Assembly: GCF_004208515.1 (NCBI RefSeq)
Contig: NZ_SGIM01000004.1
Span: 1-64,000 of the forward strand
DNA length: 64,000 bases
Reading direction: 5' to 3'
Source: Acinetobacter halotolerans
GTDB lineage: Bacteria > Pseudomonadota > Gammaproteobacteria > Pseudomonadales > Moraxellaceae
The notes below the pieces were generated by a model. The model searched no databases. It had not been told where the DNA came from and worked only from the letters and a program-made list of their open reading frames with translations. This document shows, piece by piece, positions 9,800 through 21,454 of the stretch. Each line of letters opens with the position of its first letter. The first letter of the stretch is position 1. The position numbers and the translations under genes are program-made.

Positions 9800-10087
9800 T
9801 TATGCAAATTTTGCTAAGACTTCTAAGAAACCATCTTTTTGACGTGGAAATTGTGCAATCACGTCATGAATACGTTGTCCTTCAGGATTGGTTGCATTCA
9901 AGTCACGACCATCCGCCAAAAACTGAGTAATCAATCGCTCATAATCATTTGGACGCATATGTTTAAATGCGTGATAGAGGACATGAAAGTCAGCATTTAC
10001 GCCTGTTGGTGGAAGTTGGTTGAGGTAGGCAAACACACGCTCATCTGACCATTCTTCATTGAAAGTTGCTGGCTGTGATAATGCCAT
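9800..10087 (-). CDS. PA4642-like small protein of unknown function
   Basis: 95 residues. The start at 10087 is chosen because AGGAG lies about seven bases before that ATG; an upstream in-frame start at 10165 would add 26 residues encoded inside a strong hairpin. The protein is soluble and acidic to neutral, with no signal peptide, no cysteines and no recognisable catalytic motif. It looks like the short PA4642 family found in pseudomonads and Acinetobacter, which has no known role. It follows minE by about 120 bases that contain a large inverted repeat, so it may be read through from min or expressed separately. Confidence 0.75.
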   Translation of the reverse strand: MALSQPATFNEEWSDERVFAYLNQLPPTGVNADFHVLYHAFKHMRPNDYERLITQFLADGRDLNATNPEGQRIHDVIAQFPRQKDGFLEVLAKFA

Positions 10088-10110
10088 GACAGTCTCCTCA
10101 GTCTTAAAAT

Positions 10111-10182
10111 AATAAAGGCAAAATACGAGGCTGGATTTGCAAAGCAACGCTTTGCTCAGCAGCAAGGTATTTTGCCTTTATT
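10111..10182. repeat. Large inverted repeat with inner hairpin
   Basis: A 16-base perfect inverted repeat (10111-10126 and 10167-10182) encloses 40 bases. These hold a second stem GCAAAGC/GCTTTGC (10139-10145 and 10149-10155). It lies between minE and the PA4642-like gene, in the leader of the latter. There is no clear U-tract in the minus direction, so a simple terminator is not the obvious reading. Confidence 0.7.
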
Positions 10183-10209
10183 TGCAAAAAATCGCTAATG
10201 AAAAAACTA

Positions 10210-10482
10210 CTATCGATCTTCAGGTAAATTGATATTCATTTCTAACATTTCAATATTTGCTTCTGAACGAACTTGCATTTGAATATGCTGTTCATCCACA
10301 CCTCGAACGTAACGACTGACGACCTGCATGATTTCTTTTTTCATCTGGTCAATCTTGTCTTGGCTTAAACGACGACCTAAGCCTTGTTCAGATGCAACAA
10401 TTACCTTTAGACGATCTTTGGCAGTTTGTGCACTTGATGACTTTTCATCACTGCTAAATAGTTTACTCCAGAATCCTGCCAT
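10210..10482 (-). CDS. minE: Cell division topological specificity factor MinE
   Basis: 90 residues. MinE stimulates MinD ATPase at the membrane and drives pole-to-pole oscillation of MinCD. An N-terminal amphipathic stretch (MAGFWSKLF), the anti-MinCD region (about 18-35, AKDRLKVIVASEQ) and the C-terminal dimerisation domain are visible. The start is the second of two adjacent ATGs: GGAG lies seven bases before it but only four before the first, which overlaps the minD stop. It is the last gene of minCDE. Confidence 0.93.
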   Translation of the reverse strand: MAGFWSKLFSSDEKSSSAQTAKDRLKVIVASEQGLGRRLSQDKIDQMKKEIMQVVSRYVRGVDEQHIQMQVRSEANIEMLEMNINLPEDR

Positions 10483-10484
10483 CA

Positions 10485-11297
10485 TTACGCTCCAAATAGT
10501 CTAGCTAACCAACCTCTTGGCTGTACCACAATGTGTCGATAAGGACGTTCTTCACCAAGAAAACGAGCCACTAAATCATCATAGGCTTGACCAGCTTTTT
10601 CTTCTGAATAAAGAATAACAGGTTTACCTTCGTTTGATGCTTGAAGTACGCTCGGGCACTCAGGAATCACACCCAAAGTCGGAACACGTAAAATATCTTT
10701 AGAAATGTCATCAATCGTCAGCATTTCTTGTCTATCCGCACGTTCTGGATTGAAGCGTGTGATACACAAGTGTTTACGAATGCGCCCTTCGTTTTGCTCA
10801 ACTTTTTTAGTTTTGCTATCCAGCATACCGATAATTCGGTCTGAGTCACGAACAGAAGAAATTTCAGGGTTTGTGACAATGATTGCTTCATCTGCATGAT
10901 ACATCGCTAAAATTGCACCACGCTCGATCCCTGCTGGGGAGTCACAAATGATGTAATCAAACTCTTGCGATAATTCATCAATCACGCGTGCAACACCTTC
11001 ATCACTCAAGGCATCTTTATCACGGGTTTGTGACGCAGGTAGTATGTATAAGTTCTCAATCTCTTTATCACGGATAAGTGCTTGTTGTAAGCGAGCTTCG
11101 TTATTGATGACATTTACAAAGTCATAGACGACGCGGCGTTCGCAGCCCATGATCAAGTCAAGATTACGTAAACCTACATCGAAATCGATCACAACAGTTT
11201 TATGACCACGTTGGGCTAATCCTGTTGCAAAAGATGCGCTGGTCGTAGTTTTACCTACACCACCTTTGCCTGACGTTACGACAACAATTTTGGCCAC
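10485..11297 (-). CDS. minD: Septum site-determining protein MinD
   Basis: 270 residues with the start placed at GTG 11297. AGGAG lies eight bases upstream, and the protein then begins MAKIVVVTSGKGGVGKTT like other MinD proteins; a start at 11306 would overlap its own ribosome site. It is a ParA-type ATPase with a deviant Walker A (GKGGVGKTT, about residues 10-18) and a C-terminal amphipathic membrane-targeting helix (WLARLFGA). It recruits MinC to the membrane and is released by MinE. It is the middle gene of minCDE. Confidence 0.95.
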   Translation of the reverse strand: MAKIVVVTSGKGGVGKTTTSASFATGLAQRGHKTVVIDFDVGLRNLDLIMGCERRVVYDFVNVINNEARLQQALIRDKEIENLYILPASQTRDKDALSDEGVARVIDELSQEFDYIICDSPAGIERGAILAMYHADEAIIVTNPEISSVRDSDRIIGMLDSKTKKVEQNEGRIRKHLCITRFNPERADRQEMLTIDDISKDILRVPTLGVIPECPSVLQASNEGKPVILYSEEKAGQAYDDLVARFLGEERPYRHIVVQPRGWLARLFGA

Positions 11298-11356
11298 CGA
11301 ATCCACTCCTATTTATGGTCATACGCCCCTAAAAGGGCTTTTTTGGTGTTTATAAA

Positions 11357-12076
11357 TTAAAACTGCAAAGTTTCAAATTCAAGCTCTTGCTTGGCGTTTA
11401 AATAAATATGTACAGGTTTTTTGATCAGATCTTTAGGGATATCATCTGCAACACAATAGGTCCCTGCAATAGAGACTAATTCTGCTTCGAGAGAGTTGCA
11501 AAAAATGCGCGCTGAAGTATGTCCACCTGCACCTGCAATGACTCTACCACGTGCATTACCATAAATGTGAATATTTCCAGATGCAATCACTTCTGAGCCG
11601 CTGTTCATACCTGCATTTAAGATAATATCGCCTTGATCTTGTACCAAACATTGCCCAGTACGCAAAATCTCATCATGATAAGAGGTGATATGGGTATGCG
11701 ATGTGTTTTTTTGTGGTGTTTGTATTGCAGTACTTTGGGGTTGATCTTTGACTTCGTGAGCAATGACTTGTTCTTTAGATGCTTTAATTCGCTGTAAGGG
11801 TTGATCTGCAGGTAAAACAGGGAATTGAATCGCTCGGGCTTCATCACCCAAAAGGCCATCAATCACAGCCATAGGTTGCAGGCCTAAATCGATTAACACT
11901 TGAATCAAAGCGATGAGTTCTTGTTCAACGGTACTGTCTATAATTACCAAAGTTCCTAAATAAGAACCTTCATTGAGTGTGCTCGTTAATTGCTGTCGGA
12001 TTGCATTATGGTCATTTGTGTCGAAAGTTAATCGACTAAAATTCACCATTCTGCCCGTAATCCGTATATCAGCCAT
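11357..12076 (-). CDS. minC: Septum site-determining protein MinC
   Basis: 239 residues from the ATG at 12076. AAGGA precedes this ATG, and the protein then starts MADIRITG; a GTG nine codons earlier is less likely. The N-terminal domain (about 1-105) inhibits FtsZ polymer formation. The C-terminal right-handed beta-helix (about 130-239), with glycine-rich [21 protein letters not shown] turns, dimerises and binds MinD. The linker between them is Gln/Thr-rich. It is the first gene of minCDE, 59 bases before minD. Confidence 0.94.
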   Translation of the reverse strand: MADIRITGRMVNFSRLTFDTNDHNAIRQQLTSTLNEGSYLGTLVIIDSTVEQELIALIQVLIDLGLQPMAVIDGLLGDEARAIQFPVLPADQPLQRIKASKEQVIAHEVKDQPQSTAIQTPQKNTSHTHITSYHDEILRTGQCLVQDQGDIILNAGMNSGSEVIASGNIHIYGNARGRVIAGAGGHTSARIFCNSLEAELVSIAGTYCVADDIPKDLIKKPVHIYLNAKQELEFETLQF

Positions 12077-12182
12077 AATGTATCCTTCAGGGCTTTTAAG
12101 CACTCTAGTGTGTTATAAATAAAAGCAAATGCTAGAACAAATTACATCAATTCTCTAGCTCGAATAGTAAATTTTCTTGTAT

Positions 12183-13241
12183 TCATTCTGCTTTTTTGTT
12201 CAATTGAGCATTTTCATCCAGCATTTCTTGCCATTGCTTGACTCTGACTTGTTTACTTATTGCTTCAATACTTTCAAATACGACTGATTTGACCAATTCT
12301 TCCAGATATTGATTATCAATATTCAGCTCACTGACTTTTTGTGCAATTAATTGAAAATTTTCATTGGGCTGCTGAGGTGAGCCTGCTGTAAAAGGTTCGA
12401 TTAAACCCGCGCTAATATTTTCCCCTAGGCGTTGTCCAATGCTCTGAATCTGTTGCTCAATCCGCCCACCGACGATCGGAATAAGGCGTAATAGCTGAGT
12501 CAACTCAGGCGTATCTTCGATGGCTTGATTAACAATAATTCCTACTTTTTGGGTAATCGCAGGTTGTTGTTGTTGTAAAGCAGTCGCCAAAGATTCTTGG
12601 AGTAGCGAGGAGAGCGTAGTCACAAATAATTGGCGGTGATGATCAACCAAATTATGAATGGTTTGTTGATGACTACTATTCGTTTTTAACTCATGTTTTA
12701 AACCGTCAAGAACAGTCAGTACCACTCGATCGGATAGCTCTTCCATCACTACGCGATAGTAAAACAAAAGTGTGCGTTGTATCTTGTCTGGGATCACCTG
12801 ATAGCCCATTTCATATAAGCGGTAGGCGATAATCCCAGCCCGAAATAAACGTAAGAAACGTAAATAAGGAATAATGGCTAGAATTTCATAAAAATGAACA
12901 AACGGGAACCACCACCAACGTGCATGGTGTTTATTGATGATCGCAAAAATCCAACGCACAACCAGTTCTGCAATTAGAAATATAATAAACCAAGCTTCAG
13001 TGGTGATGACCCAAGGGTTTAAGTGAGTTCGATAGAAATCAAGAACGCTGAGTAGATGAATCTGTTGAAATAACCATTCCCCAAGTGAGCTCATCAGGAA
13101 AAGGTTCATACCCAAGCAGAATAAGTTAAATACAATAATAAACACCATAAAGATGTCATAGAGTAAAAACAGTCGGAAAGGCCAACTGTTTTGATCGACA
13201 CTGTGGTATTTAGATTTTGGCTTCTTATTCTGCTGAGTCAT
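12183..13241 (-). CDS. Voltage-sensor-like membrane protein (ion-transporter type), no pore seen
   Basis: 352 residues. Four hydrophobic segments at about 22-50, 80-102, 111-125 and 125-142 look like S1-S4 of the ion-transport fold. The fourth carries arginines at 128, 131 and 134, every third residue as in S4 sensors, and 141 is also Arg. No S5-pore-S6 follows. The remaining 200 residues are soluble, largely helical and Gln-rich. Such proteins are usually annotated 'ion transporter'; conduction is doubtful here. It ends upstream of nothing obvious in its pathway. The stop of the acyltransferase gene lies five bases before its start, so the two are probably co-transcribed. Confidence 0.6.
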   Translation of the reverse strand: MTQQNKKPKSKYHSVDQNSWPFRLFLLYDIFMVFIIVFNLFCLGMNLFLMSSLGEWLFQQIHLLSVLDFYRTHLNPWVITTEAWFIIFLIAELVVRWIFAIINKHHARWWWFPFVHFYEILAIIPYLRFLRLFRAGIIAYRLYEMGYQVIPDKIQRTLLFYYRVVMEELSDRVVLTVLDGLKHELKTNSSHQQTIHNLVDHHRQLFVTTLSSLLQESLATALQQQQPAITQKVGIIVNQAIEDTPELTQLLRLIPIVGGRIEQQIQSIGQRLGENISAGLIEPFTAGSPQQPNENFQLIAQKVSELNIDNQYLEELVKSVVFESIEAISKQVRVKQWQEMLDENAQLNKKAE

Positions 13242-13245
13242 AAAT

Positions 13246-14178
13246 TTATTTAATGTCCGATGTGTTTGTATATTTTTCTTTCATATGCTGAATGAGCTGA
13301 TCTTTTTCAGTCCAGATTTGATCGACCCATTTTTGGAAACGTTCACGAAACTCTAGATCATCCTCATAGTTGCCCCCAAGCACCCAATCAGGAATCTCAA
13401 TTTTACGTAAATCGACAGCTATGCGGGAAACATCACCCAACCAAAAATCGCTATATTCAGGCGGGCCATCTGGATAAACAATGGTCATATCAACAAAGGC
13501 ATCCACTTTATCACCTAGAATATTTAACGCCAATGCTAAACCACCCGCTTTAGGCTTAAGCAGGTTTTTATATGGTGACTGCTGTTTGGCATGTTTTTCA
13601 GGCGTGAAACGTGTGCCTTCTAAATAATTTAATAAAGTAAAAGGCTGGCTCAGCAATTGTTCACAGGCTTTGCGTGCTTCGAGCATATCGCGTGATTTCA
13701 GCTCAGGATTTTTAGCAATCTGTTCTTTCGTATGACGTTTCATCATTGGGAAGCCCAAAATTTTAAAGGCTTGGCCAACAAAAGGAATAAAAATCAGCTC
13801 CCACTTGGTAAAAAAGCGGGTAAGCGGCATGCGGGTTAAACCAAAATATTGATTGACCGTGGTATCGACCCAGCTTTGATGATTACAAATCATCATATAT
13901 CGACCTTGTAAAGTCAGATCGAGTTTTTCATCGATGCTGATATCCCAATGCAAATCTGGAAGGACATTGTCAATCAACCAATTATTTACACTAAGCCAAC
14001 TATTGGTAATTTGAATATTGGTTTCATCAACTTTTGCTGATTTTTTGAATAGTTTTGTCAGACCTAAAGCCAATACAGGAGGGCCATGCAAGAAGGTACT
14101 TCCTGTAATGACAGAACCAACGGTCAATCCTTTACTAACTTTTTGCAATAAAGATGCTTTTTTATTTGAGGTAGGCAT
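13246..14178 (-). CDS. PlsC-type acyltransferase (YihG-like)
   Basis: 310 residues. Lysophospholipid-acyltransferase fold: catalytic NHQSWVDT (H-x4-D, about residues 98-105) and substrate-binding EGTRFT (about 188-193). This matches the YihG/LCLAT1-like branch, which acylates lysophosphatidic acid or related lysolipids at the inner membrane. A hydrophobic N-terminal segment (about 17-40) probably anchors it. AAGG precedes the ATG. It is first of a likely two-gene unit with the voltage-sensor-like gene, four bases apart. The exact acceptor lipid is unknown. Confidence 0.85.
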   Translation of the reverse strand: MPTSNKKASLLQKVSKGLTVGSVITGSTFLHGPPVLALGLTKLFKKSAKVDETNIQITNSWLSVNNWLIDNVLPDLHWDISIDEKLDLTLQGRYMMICNHQSWVDTTVNQYFGLTRMPLTRFFTKWELIFIPFVGQAFKILGFPMMKRHTKEQIAKNPELKSRDMLEARKACEQLLSQPFTLLNYLEGTRFTPEKHAKQQSPYKNLLKPKAGGLALALNILGDKVDAFVDMTIVYPDGPPEYSDFWLGDVSRIAVDLRKIEIPDWVLGGNYEDDLEFRERFQKWVDQIWTEKDQLIQHMKEKYTNTSDIK

Positions 14179-14568
14179 AAATCAAACCTTGAGTGCAAAT
14201 GTTTAAAAAATAGATGATCCAACTATAAACAACAGAAATTGAAATACAACCGTATATTTGAGGATCTTGACAATTTTTATATATTTAGATGGGTTAGAGC
14301 GTGTTCATACAAAATATTAATGCTTTTACTGAGGAATGACACATGAATATGCAGTAAACTCAACAGCGGAAATGGTGATATTATTTTTGAAAAGAACAGT
14401 CAACGTATAACGATGAAGGAAATGTGTTGCTTTATTCAAGTAAAGTGCATCAAAGTATTACAAAAATATAAATAAACTGTTTATTATTAACAAAATATCA
14501 ATGGTATGGCATCGTTTTCTCATTCATTATTCACCAAGACAACAAAATACATAGACAGGAGCTACGCA
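14179..14568. other. Intergenic region, AT-rich
   Basis: 390 bases between divergent genes. A TTGACA at 14268-14273 has no matching -10 at 17 bases. Several short reading frames lack usable ribosome sites. I see no gene here; it must contain the promoters of the acyltransferase unit and the OmpA-like lipoprotein. Confidence 0.5.
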
Positions 14569-15222
14569 ATGCGTGCATTAATGATTTCAACACTCGTAGG
14601 GGCTGGATTGGTACTTTCTGGTTGCCAAACTACTGGTAATAATATTGGCGGCGTAGAATACGATAAAGCTGCACTAGGCACATTGATTGGTGCTGCTGCG
14701 GGATACGGTATTTCTAAAGGTAATGCAAATACAAGTAAGCAAAATAATCGTGCTGCTGCGATTGGTGCTGTGCTTGGTGGCGCTGGTGGTTTATACCTCG
14801 ACAACAAAGAGAAAAAACTTCGTCAACAAATGCAGGGTACTGGTGTAGATGTTGGTCGTAATCCAGATGGTTCAGTTCAATTGATTATGCCAGGTAGCAT
14901 TACTTTTGATACCAACAAATCAAATATCAAGCCAAACTTCTATACGACTTTAAATAAAGTTGCGCAAGTATTGGCTGAAGATAACCAAAGTGCGATCTTA
15001 GTAACTGGTTATACTGACAACACAGGTAATGATTCAATCAATATTCCTTTATCTCAAGCACGTGCTCAATCAGTTAAAAACTATTTAGCTGGTAAAGGTG
15101 TTTCAGGTGGTCGTATTGATGCACAAGGTTATGGTTCATCAAATCCAATCGCAGACAACAGTACTGCTGCTGGCCGTGAACAAAACCGTCGTGTCGAAAT
15201 CAGCATTTATGCTAAACAGTAA
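14569..15222 (+). CDS. OmpA-family outer membrane lipoprotein (YiaD-like)
   Basis: 217 residues from the ATG at 14569, chosen because CAGGAG lies about seven bases before it and a clean lipoprotein signal then begins. The lipobox LSGC puts the lipidated cysteine at residue 19. Two glycine-zipper stretches (about 41-54 and 65-80) precede a C-terminal OmpA-like peptidoglycan-binding domain (about 100-215) with TGYTDNTG and the NRRVEI end motif. It probably tethers the outer membrane to peptidoglycan. It is monocistronic, with a terminator after it. Confidence 0.9.
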   Translation: MRALMISTLVGAGLVLSGCQTTGNNIGGVEYDKAALGTLIGAAAGYGISKGNANTSKQNNRAAAIGAVLGGAGGLYLDNKEKKLRQQMQGTGVDVGRNPDGSVQLIMPGSITFDTNKSNIKPNFYTTLNKVAQVLAEDNQSAILVTGYTDNTGNDSINIPLSQARAQSVKNYLAGKGVSGGRIDAQGYGSSNPIADNSTAAGREQNRRVEISIYAKQ

Positions 15223-15241
15223 TTTTTACTGATTTTTAAAG

Positions 15242-15263
15242 AACCACCTTCGGGTGGTTTTTT
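15242..15263 (+). terminator. Intrinsic terminator
   Basis: AACCACC/GGTGGTT stem with a stable TTCG tetraloop and a T-run. Confidence 0.9.
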
Positions 15264-15405
15264 ATTGCCTACTGTTCTTGCGACAAGCTGTGGCGCGTTA
15301 TTGGCAGAAGACATCATAATTTATACATATCCCAAGATTTATTATTGGGATTCTAAAACAGAGATGTCTATAATCATGCTCGGAAACGTGAGAGGTATTA
15401 CAACG

Positions 15406-17445
15406 ATGTCATCTGCCAGTCAATTGAATGACAAACAACTTGAAGCAATGAAATATGTTCAAGGGCCTTTGTTGGTGCTTGCAGGTGCAGGTTCAGGTAA
15501 AACTTCAGTCATTACGAGGAAGGTTGCTTTTTTGGTACAGCAGTGTGGTATTCCTGCTCACCGTATCACGGCAATGACTTTTACCAATAAAGCGGCGCGT
15601 GAAATGAAAGAGCGAGTCAGTAAGCTACTTTCTCGCGAAGAAGCAAAAGGACTCTCAGTTTCGACCTTCCATACATTTGGCTTAAATTTATTACGCTTAG
15701 AATTAAAAAACTTGCCGCTGAAAGCCAATTTCTCGATCTTGGATGCAGACGACTGTAAACGAATTTTGATGGATTTAATGCAGCGTGACAATTTATCAGG
15801 TGCTGAAAGCAAAGATTTGATTGCGAAGGCCATGCGAAAAATTTCAGATTGGAAAAACGATCTGGTTTTGCCTGAACATGCGCATTCAACCTGTGAAACG
15901 GTCGATGATGTCCAGCTTGCGCACTTGTATCAACTTTATGAACGTAACTTACGTGCTTATAACGCAGTTGATTTTGATGATTTGATTGTGATGCCAACGC
16001 GTTTACTTCAGGAAAATGCGGAAGTGCGTGATAAATGGCAAAACCGAGTCCGTTATTTGTTGGTGGATGAATATCAAGATACCAACACCGCCCAATATAC
16101 CTTAGTTAAGCTCTTAGTCGGGGTGATGGGGCAGTTCACTGCGGTAGGAGATGATGACCAATCCATCTATGCATGGCGCGGAGCAAAGCCTGAAAACATG
16201 GCTTTACTCAAAGAGGATTTTCATAATCTAAAAGTGATTAAGCTTGAGCAAAACTATCGCTCGACTAGCCGTATCTTAAAAGCTGCCAATGCCGTGATTG
16301 AAAATAATCCGCACATTTTTGACAAGAAGTTGTGGAGTGATAAAGGCCATGGTGAAACCATTCGTATCATCACTTGTTTGAATGATGATGATGAAGCAGA
16401 GCGTGTGGTTAAAGATTTAATCACACATAAGCTCATGAATGGTAAAAGTTGGAAAGATTATGCAGTGCTCTATCGTGGTAATTTCCAAGCACGTGTTTTA
16501 GAAACCCAACTGCGTCAACTACAGATTCCTTATAAATTATCAGGTGGTCAATCATTCTTTGCGCGTGCCGAAATCAAAGATGTGATGAGCTATTTACGTT
16601 TAATCATCAATCCTGAAGATGACAGTGCATTCTTACGAATTATCAATACCCCAAAACGTGCCATTGGTCCTGTCACTTTAGAAAAGCTCGGGTTATTTGC
16701 ACAAGAAAATACCTTGTCATTGCTGACGGCATCATCCGATCAACGCTTATCGATGGTATTGCCAAAGAAAGCGACAACACAATTGCATGAGTTCGCTGAT
16801 TTTATTGCAACATTCACCCGTGAACTTTTAGATGATGATGAACCTGTACCTAAAGTTCGGCAGATGATCAATGAAGCTGGCTATATTGATTATGTGCGTG
16901 AACAAGCTGCAACACCCGCACAAGAAAAAACCAAGATAGATAATATTGAGACGCTATATACCAGTATTCAAAACCTGATCAATCGTGCTGACGATGTCGA
17001 TGAGAAAAATATCGAAAGTGTGATTCGTAAACTGGTCTTGTTAGATATGCTTGAACAGCAACAAGAGGAAGAAGACACCGACAAGGTGAACCTATTGACG
17101 CTACATGCAGCCAAAGGTCTAGAGTTTCCTTATGTGTATATGATTGGTTTGGAAGAAGAGTTACTGCCACATAAAAACTCGATTGCAGCGGAAACCATCG
17201 AAGAGGAACGCCGTTTGATGTATGTGGGTATTACCCGTGCGCGCCAAGGTTTAACGTTGACACTTGCAGAGCAGCGTAAAAACGGTGGGCAAATGCGTCA
17301 GATGACACCAAGTCGTTTCTTGGATGAATTACCGCAAGACGAGTTGGAATGGCATGGTCGGAAAAAGAAACTCGCGCCAAATGTTGACCCGAAAGAGCAG
17401 GCACAGCATTATCTCGCAAATTTAAAAGCTTTATTGAAACGTTAA
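15406..17445 (+). CDS. rep: ATP-dependent DNA helicase Rep
   Basis: 679 residues from the ATG at 15406, close to E. coli Rep (673). An in-frame extension back to 15265 would start inside the preceding terminator and is rejected. It is a superfamily 1 3'-5' helicase that helps forks past bound proteins. Visible motifs are Ia/Walker A AGAGSGKT (about 31-38), TFTNKAAREMKER, DEYQDTN (Walker B), GDDDQSIYAWRGA, LEQNYRS, and C-terminal LTLHAAKGLEF and YVGITRA. UvrD is the alternative, but it is usually longer. It is followed closely by dut. Confidence 0.92.
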   Translation: MSSASQLNDKQLEAMKYVQGPLLVLAGAGSGKTSVITRKVAFLVQQCGIPAHRITAMTFTNKAAREMKERVSKLLSREEAKGLSVSTFHTFGLNLLRLELKNLPLKANFSILDADDCKRILMDLMQRDNLSGAESKDLIAKAMRKISDWKNDLVLPEHAHSTCETVDDVQLAHLYQLYERNLRAYNAVDFDDLIVMPTRLLQENAEVRDKWQNRVRYLLVDEYQDTNTAQYTLVKLLVGVMGQFTAVGDDDQSIYAWRGAKPENMALLKEDFHNLKVIKLEQNYRSTSRILKAANAVIENNPHIFDKKLWSDKGHGETIRIITCLNDDDEAERVVKDLITHKLMNGKSWKDYAVLYRGNFQARVLETQLRQLQIPYKLSGGQSFFARAEIKDVMSYLRLIINPEDDSAFLRIINTPKRAIGPVTLEKLGLFAQENTLSLLTASSDQRLSMVLPKKATTQLHEFADFIATFTRELLDDDEPVPKVRQMINEAGYIDYVREQAATPAQEKTKIDNIETLYTSIQNLINRADDVDEKNIESVIRKLVLLDMLEQQQEEEDTDKVNLLTLHAAKGLEFPYVYMIGLEEELLPHKNSIAAETIEEERRLMYVGITRARQGLTLTLAEQRKNGGQMRQMTPSRFLDELPQDELEWHGRKKKLAPNVDPKEQAQHYLANLKALLKR

Positions 17446-17468
17446 AAAATTGTAAGTAGGAAGTCGGA

Positions 17469-17921
17469 ATGAAAGTCCAAGTTAAAGTATTAGATACGCG
17501 TTTAGGTCAAGAGTGGGCATTGCCTTCGTATGCAACGACAGGTTCAGCAGGTTTAGATTTACGTGCTTGCTTAGATGAGGCGATTGAGATTGCTGCAGGG
17601 GAAACGGTTTTAGTCAAAACTGGGTTGGCGATTTACATTGAAGATCCAAATTTTGCAGGTTTGATTTTACCTCGCTCTGGTCTAGGACATAAGCACGGTA
17701 TCGTGTTGGGTAACTTGGTCGGTTTGATTGATTCAGACTATCAAGGTGAGCTGATGGTGTCTGTTTGGAATCGTGGGCAAAGCACTTTCCGTTTAGAACC
17801 GGGTGAGCGTTTAGCTCAATATGTGCTTGTACCTGTTGTTCAAGCTGAGTTTGAACAAGTGACTGAGTTTGTTGCGACTGAGCGTGGTGCAGGTGGTTTT
17901 GGGCATACAGGCCAACAATAA
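17469..17921 (+). CDS. dut: Deoxyuridine 5'-triphosphate nucleotidohydrolase
   Basis: 150 residues, the normal size of trimeric dUTPases. It hydrolyses dUTP to dUMP, keeping uracil out of DNA. All five motifs are visible: [36 protein letters not shown] and the C-terminal [10 protein letters not shown], which closes over the substrate. AGGAAG lies before the ATG. The gene starts 23 bases after rep and may share its transcript. Confidence 0.96.
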   Translation: MKVQVKVLDTRLGQEWALPSYATTGSAGLDLRACLDEAIEIAAGETVLVKTGLAIYIEDPNFAGLILPRSGLGHKHGIVLGNLVGLIDSDYQGELMVSVWNRGQSTFRLEPGERLAQYVLVPVVQAEFEQVTEFVATERGAGGFGHTGQQ

Positions 17922-17940
17922 CGTTTAAACAAGTCTTTTA

Positions 17941-17973
17941 AAATGCGACGTTCTCGCGTGGAACGTTGCATTT
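17941..17973. other. Strong hairpin after dut without U-tract
   Basis: A 13-base stem (17941-17953 and 17961-17973) with a single G.T pair and a seven-base loop. It is followed by CTCAT rather than T residues, so it may be a weak terminator, a processing signal or an mRNA 3' end stabiliser. Confidence 0.5.
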
Positions 17974-18115
17974 CTCATATTGATTGTTACTTAAAACTAT
18001 ATTAAAAAGCAGCTGACGATTTATTTATTTTAATTTTTCTCAACAAGGGTAAGTTAATTTCTTAATAGTAATATTTTTTGAATAGTCTTTCGATTATAAA
18101 AAATAGGGGCTTACT

Positions 18116-20453
<2,338 letters not shown>

Positions 20454-20470
20454 ATATTCTAACAAAGCTA

Positions 20471-20499
20471 AAAGAGACCTCATATAGGTCTCTTTTTTG
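20471..20499 (+). terminator. Intrinsic terminator of argB
   Basis: Ten-base perfect stem AAAGAGACCT/AGGTCTCTTT with a CATAT loop and T-run. Confidence 0.92.
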
Positions 20500-20578
20500 T
20501 CATCAGCTCTTCATGTTTTAGTCATGGCAATGTCATTTAAGCAATTTAAGGTAAGTCTAGTCATAAGGAGCTTTCATT

Positions 20579-21355
20579 ATGCTAGAAAAATTAAACCAAT
20601 ATCGCCAAAATTTAACTTTACCTTTACGTCAAAAACCTTCACAAACCCAATTCCGTTTTGAATGGGTGGATAATTTAAAAGAATTACAACAAGTACAACG
20701 TTTTAGAGCGACACAATTTAGCCATCAATTTGGAATGACTTTTGAAGATGGAATTGATCAAGATCTTTATGATTTTGGTTGTGAACATGCTGTGTTACGT
20801 GAGAAATGGACAGGGGAGATCGTGGCGTATACACGGCTTAAATTGTTCCAAGGTCATGAAATAGGACAAAGCTACAGTGCACAAGAATTTGATGTGGTCC
20901 CACATTTTTCACATTTACCGAATGTATTGGAAATCGGACGAACCTGTGTTCACCCGCAATTCCGCTCAGGTAAAGCTTTATCCATGTTATGGCTGAATTT
21001 AGCCCCGAAAGTTCTTTGGTCAATGCGTGCTAAGTATTTAATGGGCTGTGTCAGTATTCATCTTGAAGATAATCTAGCCCGTGCCTATTACACACACCGT
21101 CAAATTCAACAACTCGCTGCACATCAGAGCATTGATATCCGCTCAAAACGTGCTTTTGAGCCTGAACGTCCTGACTATAGTTTTCCGCAAGATGAGCGCA
21201 TGCCCAAGCTATTTCAAACGTATTTAGGGATGCAGTCGAAGTTATCAAAACAAGCATTCTATGATGAAGACTTTAAATGCTTAGACTATTTCGTATTCTT
21301 AGAAGTGAATAAAATCGCAACCTCATTTGTGATGAATAAAATGGTGCAACGCTAG
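20579..21355 (+). CDS. olsB: Ornithine-acyl-ACP acyltransferase (OlsB-like GNAT)
   Basis: 258 residues with AAGGAG before the ATG. It resembles OlsB, which adds a 3-hydroxyacyl chain from ACP to the alpha-amino group of ornithine in ornithine-lipid synthesis. Visible family features are VQRFRATQF near the N-terminus, the TRLKL strand and the EIGRTCVHPQFRSGKALSMLW block (about residues 119-139, written here in part), which contains the acyl donor site. OlsA, the second enzyme, is not adjacent; the PlsC-type gene at 13246 is the only acyltransferase nearby and is not shown to be its partner. Confidence 0.75.
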   Translation: MLEKLNQYRQNLTLPLRQKPSQTQFRFEWVDNLKELQQVQRFRATQFSHQFGMTFEDGIDQDLYDFGCEHAVLREKWTGEIVAYTRLKLFQGHEIGQSYSAQEFDVVPHFSHLPNVLEIGRTCVHPQFRSGKALSMLWLNLAPKVLWSMRAKYLMGCVSIHLEDNLARAYYTHRQIQQLAAHQSIDIRSKRAFEPERPDYSFPQDERMPKLFQTYLGMQSKLSKQAFYDEDFKCLDYFVFLEVNKIATSFVMNKMVQR

Positions 21356-21454
21356 GGCTTTGTCATATTTAATCTCATTCTGTGCACATATTGAGATTTA
21401 CAAGACATCTAGGGCTCATGCACAATAGACAAAGATGTCATAAAGTTAAAAGAT

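Noticed and set aside
11325..11344. GCCC/GGGC hairpin with T6 in the minC-minD gap
   Set aside because: It points along the plus strand, where no gene is read; on the transcribed strand there is no T-run.
14336..14410. 24-codon reading frame after a GAGG
   Set aside because: The GAGG is one base from the ATG, too close for initiation, and the peptide has no recognisable feature.
15265..15405. 47-codon N-terminal extension of rep
   Set aside because: It would begin right at the terminator tail of the previous gene, has no ribosome site, and makes the protein longer than the family.
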